Notes: generated from the letters alone by a model not told the origin. A stretch of DNA of 20,334 nt from Irineochytrium annulatum (GCA_027600665.1 JADGJL010000478.1:1-20334), one strand, 5' to 3'. Shown: positions 1 through 10,003, numbered from the stretch's first letter. Translations and numbers: made by a program.

Positions 1-833
1 GCAAAAACTAATTGGCTAATCCACTACTTACTACACTTGACGTCAGGCAATATAAAATACTACAGACAAAAATAAAATGATGTCAAACTAATAATCAAGA
101 ATTAATAAATTCCAACACATGTGGGAGCACAGAGCGGAGTGTCATATACCTGCTGGCGCTTGCTCATTTATACCCACAGCAACCAGTGCTGTTCAAGGCA
201 GAGGGGGTTGCTCTGTTGCTCAGGCGCTGCTGGGCAGAAGCTAAGATGGTTCAGCTTGAGGCGACCAAGTACGTCCGAAACGGTGATGACCCTCGGCCCC
301 TCGTAAGCGTAAACCATGGCGAGCGGAAAGTATAGATTGGCCACTCCAGCTTGTGGGGAACAAGGTGCCATTGGCCTCGACGATTGTGCGGAGGGAACAC
401 ATCGGCTTATGTTGACAGGTGGAGACGGCACAAGTTCCATAGTATTTGCTCCGGCACCTTGCGGGGTCCGTTTGCGTTTTTTTGTGAGGTGTCCCTCAGC
501 ATGGTCTCGTCCACGTGGCGCGCATTGTCAAGGAGGACTATAAAGATCTGGACTCGGTTTTGGGCCGTTCTTGGCCGGTGCTGACTTTTTGGCTTTTAAG
601 CAATACGTGACGATAAAGAATGAAAGGTGTATCCCAGAGGTGCACGACTCCTGTTTACCAAGTAGGCTAAGAAGGTGAAGTTGCTATTGGTGGCTCTGCT
701 GTTTGGTTGCCGAGTAGTTCATCTTGGGAACGTTTATTATCGTTACTTGGTTTATTCGAAAATATAATGGCTTACAGTGAATATACATGCACCAAAAACT
801 TCCCACTAATATTATTTGTTTAGTTTTACACAG
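1..833. other. Intergenic left edge; possible gene remnant on minus strand
   Basis: No intact gene is visible. On the minus strand between about 500 and 170 there are short protein-like pieces in different frames. One piece reads LEWPIYTFRSPW (around 345-310) and the next, one frame away, reads VYAYEGPRVITVSDVLGRL (around 315-255). The combination of a W-P-I strand followed by ITV-x-DVL resembles the fungal DUF6699 family as I remember it, but no continuous frame joins the pieces and no clean splice sites do either. It could be a decayed gene or chance. The rest is AT-rich spacer and the likely 3' UTR of the ORC6-like gene. Confidence 0.3.
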
Positions 834-2742
834 TCATTCTGTCAACAGGTCGATTCCGGTCAATTCGAAGATCTTCAAGTCCTCTTCGTCTTGCATTTCG
901 TCATCGGGAGGTTCGAATTCATCCATCTCCACATCCTCCTCGTCCTCGTCGTCCACCGTCTCTTCGTTATCCACCATTTCTTCATCGGCGTCGTCGCTGT
1001 CGTCCCCCAGCTCGGCGACTTTCCGCTCCAGCTCCTCAATCATCGAAGACTTCCAGTCCAGGAACTTGTTGTACTGTACGTCCTCGCCCGTCCTATCGTC
1101 GATGCACAACTGATCGCGAAAATTGAATGATTAGAAGGGGTCATCCGACACCGAAACAGTTGCAGGCGACGCACCATCGACGCCAGCCCGATCGCTTCGC
1201 AGACCGCCTTCTCTTTTTTCTTTATCCACACGCTCGCCTTCAGCGCTCGACCACCTCCGACCCTCTCTAACACAACGTCCACATCGCTCTCAGCCTCCTC
1301 TTCATCCTGATCGCCCAACCGATCATCAATAGCCTTCCTCCCGCGCTTCTTCGGCACCGTGGGCGTGCTCACGGCCGCCTCATCCCCATCCAAAACAATT
1401 TTCAAATCGCTCCCTTCGTCGCCCTCCGCGTCGAAAGCCTGTCCAGCAACGCGGGCCGGTGTGTCCTCCATCATGTTGCCCGGCGTTTTCTCGCAAGCCG
1501 AGTCAGGAGAGAAGTCGTACTGCGAGCGCCTTTGGGTGGCGGGGGTGCTAGGCGTAAAGACTTTGCCGTTCCGTAGGCGGGAAGGCTCGGAGGCGTTAAT
1601 ATTGGAGATGTAGAGCGCCAGCGGGGTTTTCTTGGGCGCACTGCGGGCGGGCTTTGGTGGCGCCGGGGCCGACGATGTCGGTTGCGGGGTAGTGGTAGGG
1701 TTCGCAGCCGTGGTAGGTGTTGTCGCCGATTTCGCGTCGCCCTTCGCCGTAGCAGCTTTTTGGAGTGCTGACCGTGGGGTTGCGGTCGTTTTGTCCCGTG
1801 CCGCCTCCTGATCGTCCTCCTCCTCCTCCGCACCGTCGTCCTCGGGATTGTCGTTCAACAGCCGCCTGGTGGAACTTTCCCCGTCATCGTCTTCGAACAC
1901 CCCCTGCCCCTCCTCCTCCTCGTCCGACGACAGAAACGCGGCCGCGTTCGACCTCCCCTGCTTCTCCATCTTCGCTTTCTCCCTCTTCTGCTTCGTAGCC
2001 TCCATCTGTTCCTTGACCTTCCCTCGATACGTGTCCAACAGCTTGATGCACTTGGACTCGACGGCGTTGAGGATATTGTTGAAACCTTGCGCTGTGGTCG
2101 TGCAGGAAGCCATCACGTCAGATTTGGTAACTTTTTCCTGTGGGAAGATATTTGCTTCAACAAAGAGCCACAAAACCCACAAGGATACCTTGTAAATTTG
2201 GCAAACAACGAAGAAAACCGCAGACACGACGTTCTGCAAGTTGTTGTCCAAAACCTTCGTCACAATCTTGAATTTGTGTTCCACCGCTTCCATGGCCTTT
2301 AGAAGTGATGCCTTCCTAAGCAAGTCGCCTCCGCCGACCCCGTGCTTCGACATTAGGGATTTGAACGACACGGCCTCCTTCATCGTGAAACCCAACTTAA
2401 TCTTGGCCTCCCCGACGGCCTTGTCGAACTGCTTCGCCCCTAACGTCGACTTGCCGGAGAGCGTGCCCTTAAATTTATCGCCAAGGCCGAACCTGCAGAT
2501 CCAGTTTAGTAATGACTGCTTGCAAGAGACAGAGAAAGAGCGCATCCGCCATTAACCTGCCCTCACCTGACGCATCCCAACTGCAAACAGACCGCAGCGG
2601 CCGCCATCGAATTCAGCTGCGTCGACCCGGTCAGCGTTCTGTACGATTCGCGAGCGTCGCTGACGATGTCGCCGTGGTTGTCTCCGAAACCCGAGCCGCC
2701 AATTGAGGCCACCATCGCATCAACCGGATCCACCGCGGCCAT
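834..2742 (-). CDS. ORC6: Origin recognition complex subunit 6-like protein, four exons
   Basis: Subunit of the nuclear origin recognition complex, which loads the MCM helicase. Proposed exons (minus): 2742-2572, 2518-2189, 2137-1175, 1109-834, giving 579 aa; introns are 53, 51 and 65 nt. Residues 1-170 fit the two TFIIB/cyclin-like folds of ORC6. DARESYRTL followed by AAAAVCLQLGC parallels the KAEEYLRLS and AVMCLDLA stretches of human ORC6, and a second helical block covers about 95-165. The C-terminal motif FLDWKSSMIEEL (504-515) matches the conserved ORC6 YEEWKRKIL segment, with Phe at the Tyr position. Between them lies a long disordered stretch rich in TP/SP sites and acidic runs; after the motif comes an acidic tail. 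Intron 1 needs a weak GTCAGG donor to keep frame. The 51-nt intron 2 is itself in frame, so its removal rests on GT/AG signals and on the ORC6 fit. The frame is open upstream to an ATG at 2874, so the N-terminus may be longer. Confidence 0.72.
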
Positions 2743-2872
2743 CCTCCGCGACCTGGCCGATGACGGTGTCGCTGCCGTCCCCCGGGGCCTCCCGGCGGTC
2801 GACGGCGTCGTGCCAGTCTTGCTCCCGTACACGATCGTCGGTGTACTCCCTGTTGGTGACAAGTGAATCGGC
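2743..2872. promoter_or_regulatory. Compact divergent spacer between ORC6-like and F-box genes
   Basis: About 130 bp separate the chosen ORC6-like ATG (2742, minus) from the first F-box ATG (2873, plus), so both genes must share promoter sequence. A CATG at 2872-2875 holds a possible upstream ORC6-like ATG (2874, minus) and the F-box ATG (2873, plus) at once. A related copy of 2705-2828 occurs at 11206-11333. I recognise no TATA box or named operator. Confidence 0.45.
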
Positions 2873-4555
2873 ATGTGTCCGAACGTGAATGAGGGCAGCG
2901 AAATCTCGCCCATGACAGCCCCGGTCACCAGCTGGACGGCGCCGGCGGCTCGGACCCGGGCTGTGTTTCTGCCGCCGGAGCTCCTCGACCCGATCCTAAC
3001 GCTCCTGGCCGAACCGCCGCTCCTCCCGCCGGCGGTACGGAAGACGCGAACGTTCTGGTGCTCGAGCGAGGCCGCGGTCGAGTCAATCGTGGACCACGAA
3101 CGGCGGTGTCGCCGCGCTTTCTCCCGCGACCTCTTCGCCTGTGCCCAGGTATGGATCTTGTTCTTCTTCATTTATTCTTAATGGTTTTGTAATAAGGTCT
3201 CGCGCGCCTGGAGCGCGGCCGCCATCCCTCACATCTGGCGCTCTCCCTACATCTCCGGCGACATCGCCGCCGACCGGATCATGGACGTCCTGTGCCTTCC
3301 AAACGAAGAAAACCCCTCTTCACCAACGCTCGACCGGCCCCGCCCACACCGCTGCTCCCACGTCCGCGAGCTGCGCCTCGAGGACGTCACGGCGCCACAT
3401 ATGCTCCCACTGGTCGAGACGCTCTGCCGCGACTCGGACGGGCGTACACCGGCGCCTCGGCTTCTGCAGCTGTCTGATCGCCTTAGCTGCGCGACGCATC
3501 TCACGCATCACTCGGTTGTCCACCTGCTTTCCGCCATCGACCCCTTGGACGGGGAGGGTCCCCTGAGCCTCGTCGTGGGCTCGCCGTTCGACAACATCGT
3601 CGAGGCGGGTATTTCATCGGCACTTAACAGCCTCCCCGGCGGGGTCCGGGAGCTCCGGAGCTTGGACGTCGCGGACGCGCCCTGGGCCGGCGATCGATTC
3701 CTTCAGGCCGTTCTACGCCACTGCCCCCACCTCGAAACGCTCGACGTCGGCAGACTGCTCCACTACGGCGACGCAAAGACCGTGACCGGCTTAGGCGCGC
3801 GGTTGCTGGCTCAGGGCGCCCAACGGCTTCGTTGCCTGTCGCTCGCGGGGTTACCGGAGACCTCGGTCAACGCGTCGACGCTGTCCGCGCTCCTTGTGGC
3901 GTTGGGTGGATGCCTAACGTCGTTATGCATCGCGCGGTGTCCCGGTGTCGACGACGCGGCCTGCGAGGCCATCCGGGATCACTCGTTGGCGCTGGTGGAT
4001 CTGGACATGACGGGTTGCGTCGGCGTCTCCGGGCGGGGATGGACGAATATGTTGAGGGGTGCGTCGCCGGACGGGGTAAAGGGACCGTTGATTGGAAGGC
4101 TGAGGGAGCTGTCGATTGCGCGGTGCGCGCTGAGGGATGCGGAGGTGGCGGTGTTGGTTGAGGGTGCGGCGGCGTTGAGGTTGTTGGATGTGACGCAGGG
4201 GAGTGAGCAGCCGGAGGATGACAGGGGGCACGACCTGGGCAGCGTGTTGGCTGACGGCCTTATTGCGGGATGTCGGAATCTAGAGTTTTTGATCATGGAT
4301 GGGAGGTGCAAGGAGACGGTTGGCGTGGCGCAGGTCGTCGTGGCGCTTTGCCTAGGGCTGAAGAAGCTAAAGCTCGTCTACCATGGAATAGCACTCGACG
4401 AGAGAGAAATTGTGGCGGGCTACAGGGCGAGGGTGCCGCTTGAGGAGGGGAGCGGCATCAGCAGCATCAACAGCTTCTCTGAGCATTGGAAAAGGGATTT
4501 GACGCAGGAGGCGTGGGGCTGGGCCCATTCTTTTGTTATCCGCAGGCTTTTATGA
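2873..4555 (+). CDS. F-box and leucine-rich-repeat protein, two exons
   Basis: Probable substrate receptor of an SCF ubiquitin ligase. Exons are 2873-3148 and 3197-4555, split by a 48-nt phase-0 intron with GTATGG donor and ATAAG acceptor; the product is 544 aa. The F-box begins at VFLPPELLDPILTLL (about 31-45) and ends across the splice with CAQVSRAWSAAAIPHIW (about 90-106). That order (LPxELL, then C-x-x-V-x-R-x-W and a terminal LW/IW) is typical of F-boxes. Residues about 130-530 hold degenerate leucine-rich repeats such as LRSLDVADAPW, LETLDVGRLL, LRCLSLAGLPE, LTSLCIARCPGVDD and LVDLDMTGCVGVSG, of the cysteine-containing type seen in Grr1/FBXL proteins. An in-frame ATG at 2912 is an alternative start. 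The substrate is unknown. The gene diverges from the ORC6-like gene. Confidence 0.8.
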
Positions 4556-4637
4556 TGCGTTTTTGACAGCAGTAAATCGTTCGCTCAATACATGTGACAT
4601 CAGCATGTGCTGATTCGACCTCAGATACGTATTCGCA

Positions 4638-5305
4638 ATGCCCCCGTGGCAGGGCGTCGATGATCATGCACCGGCGTCAATTTTCCATCCTGCTTTTTAG
4701 ACGTTCCGCGAGGACGAAGTAAGGACCGGTGCCAATTCCGTGCTTTTTCATCAGTTCTCTCATTGAAGCAATCTCGCTTATGTTCCTCTTTGACGGCGCC
4801 CGAACGTTGACGACATTTTGGGCCGGATCAACCGCAAGCTGCTGGGCCTGGGCTGCGGCCGTCAGACCGACAGGTTCACGTTGTACACCAGCTGAACGCT
4901 GTTTGCAGACTCACTTTCCAGACTCCGACCACTCAGACAGCTGTCTCCCGATCACAACCTACTATGGCTCTCACACCGTGCTCGCTACGACAGCAATTGC
5001 GACCTTCTCCTCGTCCCCCAGCTGGCAAACGAGGTATGCTTTCCGTTTGAGTATGCCAAATTCTGTCGTCGCTTCGGGGTTAACGTGTTTGTTTTATCGC
5101 ACGCGACGCCGGACCTGTTCAGGTCGTCGCCGTCTTGAGGAAAGACCCAGGACGTCCGTCATCAGGCACTCCGCTTCCACAGTCGGCAACTCGGCCGCTC
5201 GTCGTCGTCATCGTCGGTGAACTTGACCCCGTCCATCACGTCGCACACGTCGGCCAAACTGGCTCCTGCGGCATTACTGTCCAAAGTCTTTATAGTTTAC
5301 CCTGA
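4638..5305 (+). CDS. Doubtful small multi-exon hypothetical protein
   Basis: I do not recognise a family. The best-supported part is the 3' end: exon 4909-5033 (reading DSLSRLRPLRQLSPDHN, then LLLVPQLANE), an 89-nt intron 5034-5122 (GTATGC donor, TTAAC branch-like site, TTCAG acceptor), and exon 5123-5305 (VVAVLRKDP, later LVVVIVGELDPVHHVAHVG) ending in TGA. Upstream, a frame-consistent but speculative model uses very small exons 4638-4655, 4701-4718 and 4839-4860, giving 121 aa in all. Without those introns the frame has stops at TAG 4698 and TGA 4892. It could be a real small gene, a decayed gene or chance. It is convergent with the CHASE gene. Confidence 0.25.
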
Positions 5306-5456
5306 ATGGCGTTAATTCAAGACGTAATCTGCTGCCTATGACGATGAAGTACCAGCCTTATATTATAACACACGTCATTTTCAAATCTGGGATGCAACGA
5401 TGATGCGGCTTCCACAAGCCTACAGTTAAGCAATCTCTTCTTTACTCTACTCCGTC
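5306..5456. other. Convergent 3' spacer
   Basis: AT-rich spacer between the doubtful plus-strand gene and the stop of the CHASE gene. A minus-strand open frame here (down to 5317) gives no recognisable extension of the CHASE protein. Splicing out 5480-5430 was tested: it adds only about a dozen residues before a stop. Confidence 0.4.
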
Positions 5457-7101
5457 CTAAATGTGGAACACCAGCCTCTCGACCAACGCGATGGCCGTGT
5501 GGAATAAGATGGAGAAGGCCGGCTCCACCAGCGAGATAAGCAGCAGGAAGGTCGGGAAGAACGTGCTCATGGTTCCCCTGTAACCCTTCCCTGCAACCAC
5601 AACGACCCTCCACCGCCGCTGAACTGGGACGATCGGCAGCGAGTAGATAAAGTCGTACGGCAGGATCGCCATGGCATCGTCGAGCGTCAAGTTGGACGAG
5701 AGCGTGTAGTTGTCGAAAATCGGGTGCGGCTGGAGGCTATAGTGGCCAAGGAAGGAGGCGCCGGGGACCGCGTCTACGATCGCGAATCGCGAAGCAGTTA
5801 GTCGGAACCAACAAAGCGTAAGCAGGAAAGAACAGGGAATACACAACCATCATCGATGAGGAAGACGTGGATGTGGGCCGACTGGACGTATAGAGCCAAT
5901 GCGTCCGCCAGCGTCTGCTGGACGTCAATCCCGCAGCTGCCAACGGCGTACAGCTCCGACCCGTTCGTCTTGACCTTGGAAAGCATCCCGTTCTTGTCTT
6001 TAAACACGGGCGCGAACTGGACGACGGCCGATGCCGGCGTCACCGAGCTGGTGATGAACACGTGTTTTAGCGAACAGATAAAACCTGATGGGGTTGGGTT
6101 GGGAGGCTTACTGTGTGAGGACTGAGCGTGAGGATCCGGCCGGCTCCCCCGTCGCGCCGACGAGGTCCATGAGCGGCCCGCGTGCGATGCGGTCGGAGTA
6201 GCCGTTGAAGCCAATCGAGGCTCTGTTTGAGGCGTTGGTATCATTGGAGATGTTGGTCAGTATGTAGAAGTCCGGGCTGGTGGTGTCGATGACCTTCACG
6301 CTCCCATTAACTTTCTTGCTGTAAGTTTACTGCGTAAGTAACTATACTCTCAAGGAAAGAGACAATGAAGGTACGCACTAGAACGAGAAGGTCGTATTCG
6401 ATCCAAAGTTGCCGCCGTACGTCTCGAACATGGTCTCCTGCCAGTGCGCCATCGTGTCTGGCGTGACATGCTGATAGACCGAGACCGTGATATCCTTATT
6501 CAGCAACGAAAAGTAACCGAGCGGGTTCGAAAACGTCTCGAAAGTGGACTCCTTGAAGGTTCCGTTCATGCTTATATAAAAGTCGGCCACCATCGACGGG
6601 GCGACGAAGGCGAACTTCCAGGCGTTGTTTACAAGCTGGGCCAGATCGCTAGCCGTGCCCGTGAAGCCGTAATGGGCCAAGGTCGATTCGTCGCCAAGGG
6701 CGAGCTGCCACTTGTAGAAGGCCAATGGTACGGAAATGCAGCAGGAGGCCAGGAGCGCGATTAAAGGGTAGTAGGTGAGGAGGAAGCGCGTGATGCGGGC
6801 CTGGAGCTCGCTCTTGTTGTTGGTGGCGGTGGTTGAGCATCGCCCTTCATGGGCCTTCGTGTGCTCCGGCCGCCCGCGGACCGAGAGCCCTGCTCAAAAA
6901 CTCGCGTTAGAGCTAGAAGGAATAAAGTGGCGACGTACGGCGCTTATCATCGGCCAGCAACGCCGCCGCCCGGTTGAGCTCTGGGCAGTCCGCGACCGCG
7001 TGCCCCGACTCAAGGCAGAGCCGGCATTCCCCTGTCGTCGTCGGCGACTCTGCCTTGGGCGACGCCTGCAGCAGCGGTACGTCGGCGTGGGCCTTGTACA
7101 T
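5457..7101 (-). CDS. CHASE-domain two-pass membrane protein with N-terminal CCHC zinc knuckle
   Basis: Probable extracellular or lumenal ligand sensor. Exons (minus): 7101-6939, 6889-6379, 6318-6112, 6047-5848, 5773-5457; introns are 49, 60, 64 and 74 nt, all GT-AG and frame-consistent, giving 465 aa. Residues 26-39 form a perfect C-x2-C-x4-H-x4-C zinc knuckle (C26, C29, H34, C39). TM1 is about 90-112 and TM2 about 432-457. Between them lies a CHASE-like domain: VYQHVTPDTMAHWQETMFE, then a glycine/arginine block with DLVGATGEPAGSS, then AVVQFAPVFKDKNG, then YAVGSCGIDVQQTL and HIHVFLIDD. This order matches cytokinin-receptor CHASE domains (arginine and alanine-rich helix, TG-x-P turn, FPVY-type strand, G-x-FDV segment). 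The reading ends eight residues after TM2, with no kinase or cyclase domain. An upstream exon cannot be excluded. Confidence 0.62.
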
Positions 7102-7595
7102 AGTTACCGACTACCGTATCTCGCCGCCTGCTGACGCGATTCTGGGGCGGCAACCCAGGCGGTGGAGATCGGAGGCATTGTCTGATACGCGCGCGTTGGA
7201 CGGCGGTGGATTGTCGACATCACCGATAGATGCGAGTGGGATTGCCGTTTCGTGGACGGTCTCGCGCGGGCCTATCGAGAATGGCCCAGCCCTTCATAGA
7301 GCCTTTTCACGCATGCGATCGAAGCCGCGGGTTAGAAGAACCAGCAAGTATGTTATGAGACTACCGGTGGAAACAATTATATTCTCAACCACCAGCGTGT
7401 GTTGATGATTTTTTGTAGGTTTCCTTGCATAATTTTCCTTAACGACCTCGATAAGTAAAAGGAATGACATATTAATAAAAAAAATGTTACTCATTCGCTC
7501 TACAATGGTAAAAGCGTAAGGCAAAAGGAAGGTAACGTAAGATCATGCCAAAGAAGGAAAGAAATGAAGTAGTAACGCCGGCGTGATTAACGCCA
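7102..7595. other. Intergenic spacer
   Basis: About 490 bp upstream of the CHASE gene, probably holding its promoter and the 3' flank of the broken GPI-like gene. The part from about 7340 to 7560 is AT-rich. No gene, RNA or named site is recognised. Short open frames here lack third-position bias and splice logic. Confidence 0.45.
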
Positions 7596-7843
7596 TCACC
7601 ACTGCTCCATCCAGCCAATAGCCCACACGACGGCGGCAACGATCCAGCCGGCCGCCGCCGCGGCGACAGCAGAGCGCGACGACGCGGTTGTTGAGAGTGT
7701 CGGACTGCACGGGCGCCTTGGTTGAGACAGGGACGGAGACGGAGGCGACGTTGTAGGTGGTACGGGCCGGGATGGTGACGGCGGGAGTGGCGATGGCGGT
7801 AGGTAGTTAAGGAGGAAGACGAGGTGGTGGAGTCGGTGCGCAT
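7596..7843 (-). pseudogene. Small GPI-anchor-like Ser/Thr protein, frame-broken
   Basis: Protein-like sequence passes through all three minus-strand frames. From ATG 7843 it reads MRTDSTTSSSSLTT. One frame on, from about 7801, it reads TAIATPAVTIPARTTYNVA, then SVSVPVSTKAPVQSDTLNN, with strongly C-rich third positions. From about 7680, a further frame on, it reads SSRSAVAAAAAGWIVAAVVW and ends in EQW-stop at 7596. A Ser/Thr stalk followed by a small-residue and hydrophobic tail is the usual C-terminus of a GPI-anchored protein. The middle frame has a TAA just upstream and no AG acceptor between it and the coding-like part, so splicing does not explain the change. Either two small indels (decay or assembly error) are present, or one proline-rich frame is used instead. 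Confidence 0.35.
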
Positions 7844-7889
7844 GGCGCGAATAAATAATAATAATCCTGGATGCGCCTCGCTTTGGCAT
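7844..7889. promoter_or_regulatory. Very short head-to-head spacer with AT-rich repeat
   Basis: Only 46 bp separate the possible minus ATG at 7843 from the plus ATG at 7890. A short AAT/ATA-type tract lies at about 7850-7865. If both starts are right, each promoter lies inside the other gene. Confidence 0.25.
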
Positions 7890-9295
7890 ATGAGTAGCAC
7901 GCGCTACTCACGCGCCGAGCGTGAAAGGCATACAAACCATCTTCGTTCGGTCTTCGCGTTTATCGCATCTTATCTTCGTGAAGATTTCGTCATCAGTTTT
8001 TTTCAGGTGCTCCGCAGCAGTCAAGTCAGGTCGATTTCGCATCGGGTGAGTCTGAGCCCGCCCTGCTGCCGTGCTCGACAGGACGACGGCCACACGGTCG
8101 ATGTGGCCGGGGCGACGCGATGGCGACGGGAGCCATGGACGGGAGTCGCTTAGGTGTGGTTGGGTTGGCTTTGGCGTGGTCGCCAGGTCGACGGGATTGC
8201 AGCGATGGGGGTGGCCTGGGCCTCTGCTGCTCCCCCATGGCGTGCGATGCTCAACGACGACGGACAGTCGCGGGTGGTTGGGCGGGCCCGAGCGCGCTGA
8301 CTTGACGACCTTCCAGGTTCTAATGCTTACTCGTGGCAGTACCCTCATCGCTCATTTAATTACGCGAATCAAGTCATCGAGATGCTTTCCGCCGAGTACG
8401 AGGACCCGTCCGACATGCCCGTGGGCTCCCTGCCGCCGTCTCCATCGCCGCTGGACGGCACATCGCTGCCTACGCCGAAGAAGCGGCGCAGCGCGGGGAA
8501 CATCGCTATGCCGCCTTCGGTCGATGGCGACGTTGTGAACGGGGAGGACGCGGAAGATTTGGCGAGCACGAAGCGGCCCTGTCTGGATATCGCGGATGTG
8601 ACGTCGAACATGAAGAAGTAGGCATTGTCTGGCCGATCCGCGATTTTAGATCCCGCTAACCTATTTGCACCAGCTCCGTCCTCCCGGAGGACGACGATGA
8701 AGTCACCATCGTTCCCTATCGCACAACTCGCCCCGCCAAACCCACCTCCTACACCCCTGGAACGCCAATATCCCTCCCGCGTCCCACTACTACCACCACC
8801 GCGCTCGCCCCTTCTACCAATGCAGCCCCGCCGTCCTTCGCACCCCTCGATGAGGCCGACGAGGACGACGAAGCGTCCCTTGACTCCTCTTTCAACTCCT
8901 CTGACGATGACGAGTCCGTCGCGGGATCCTCCGCCTCGACCGCCAGCTCCTCGGCATCGTCGACCCTCATCGACGTCCCCGCCCGCATGCCCCTCCTCCT
9001 CCCGCACGGCGCGCCGCGCCTGCCCACCTCGGGCCCGCAACTGCAGGCGTCCCATCAGCCGCAGCACCCCGCAGCATCGCTACCCCACGCGTCGCAGTCG
9101 CAGCAGCAGAGCTCATGCTCCACGACGGCGTGCAGCAGCCTGTCGAGCAGCCTGTCGTTCGAGCACAAGTTCACGCTGAGGAGCTGCCCCGGGACGCCGC
9201 CGAACACGCCCGGTAGGCGCGGGGAGGCCATCTGCGGTGGGGAGCTGGAGAGGAGATTGAACGCGTTGGTGGAGGGGAGTCTGGTTAGCGCGTAA
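7890..9295 (+). CDS. Ser/Pro-rich, probably nuclear protein, four exons; family not recognised
   Basis: Exons 7890-7920, 8007-8045, 8317-8617 and 8674-9295 join in frame to give 330 aa. Introns are 86, 271 and 56 nt, with donors GTGAAA, GTGAGT and GTAGGC and acceptors TTTTCAG, TTCCAG and CACCAG; the last has a GCTAAC branch-like site. The N-terminus MSSTRYSRAER runs into SSQVDFASGSNAYSWQYPHR and SFNYANQVIEMLSAEYED. A basic PKKRRS motif (nuclear-localisation-like) sits among SP and TP sites, followed by a DEADEDDE acidic patch, serine runs, a glutamine/serine region, and a more ordered end with FEHKFTLRSCPGTPPNTPG and ELERRLNALVEG. I assign no function; a phosphorylated nuclear regulator is only a guess. 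Exons 3 and 4 are the surest. Starting at ATG 8382 would give 285 aa. Confidence 0.6.
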
Positions 9296-10003
9296 GGACA
9301 AACGATAAATAAGACATTATGAAGGGGGTGAGAGGACGAGGACGTTGAGGGGGGTTAGATATTGTGATTAAGGTATGGCTGGGAAGGAGTGATGGATTAT
9401 GTACAGTAGCTGGAGGGGATGAGGTTCTTGGATTTGGACCTTTTTGTTTGTAATGAGGTGTGCTTACCTTGGCGGGATAAAACCTTAGTGTTTTCCTTGT
9501 TATTTAATTTTTCATGGTAACATATTACCATTCTGTGTTTGAAGTTACGTGGCTCTTCTACGCTTTGGTTTCCTCTTCCGTCTCTTCTTTCTCCTATTTA
9601 CTATGGCCTGCTTTTCAATTCCGGCGGAGCACTGTCGTGGACTGTGCTCTTTCCTTCCTGCTATTCACTTTCTATTACTTCTGCTTTCCTGTATTCTCTT
9701 GATAGCTTTGAGGAATCGCTGGATGTGTGTTATTGGCTCCAGCTTGTTCATTTTTCTTTTTTTCACTTATTTATCTCAACGCTTCCGTTGAAGTTTCTTT
9801 TCTTGGACTACCTTGTATTCTCTTACGGTAAACTACGGACAGATAATAAATGTAGACATCAGCAAAAGACGTATAAGGTTGGAAGACCGGCACAACTGCA
9901 AGAAAGGGGAGGCTCTACAACGACATGCCCTATCACTCTATGACAAGCACACCCAGATAAATTGGGGCCACACTGAAGTACAAGCCTTCCACCTTTCTGG
10001 ACA
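9296..10003. other. Intergenic, convergent 3' flanks
   Basis: About 700 bp between two convergent genes. It is T-rich from about 9500 to 9800, and AATAAA-like sites occur, for example near 9305 and 9846. Open frames at about 9514-9943 are phenylalanine/leucine-rich because of T-runs and look non-coding. Confidence 0.45.

Noticed and set aside
787..1113. Serine-run plus-strand open frame
   Set aside because: Antisense of the acidic Asp/Glu tail of the ORC6-like protein.
8369..9067. 232-codon minus-strand open frame
   Set aside because: Gly/Arg-rich antisense shadow of the Ser/Pro-rich plus-strand gene, which has consistent exon phases.
9514..9943. Overlapping hydrophobic plus-strand open frames
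   Set aside because: Phe/Leu/Ser content follows from T-rich spacer; frames overlap with no preferred one and no splice-linked extension.
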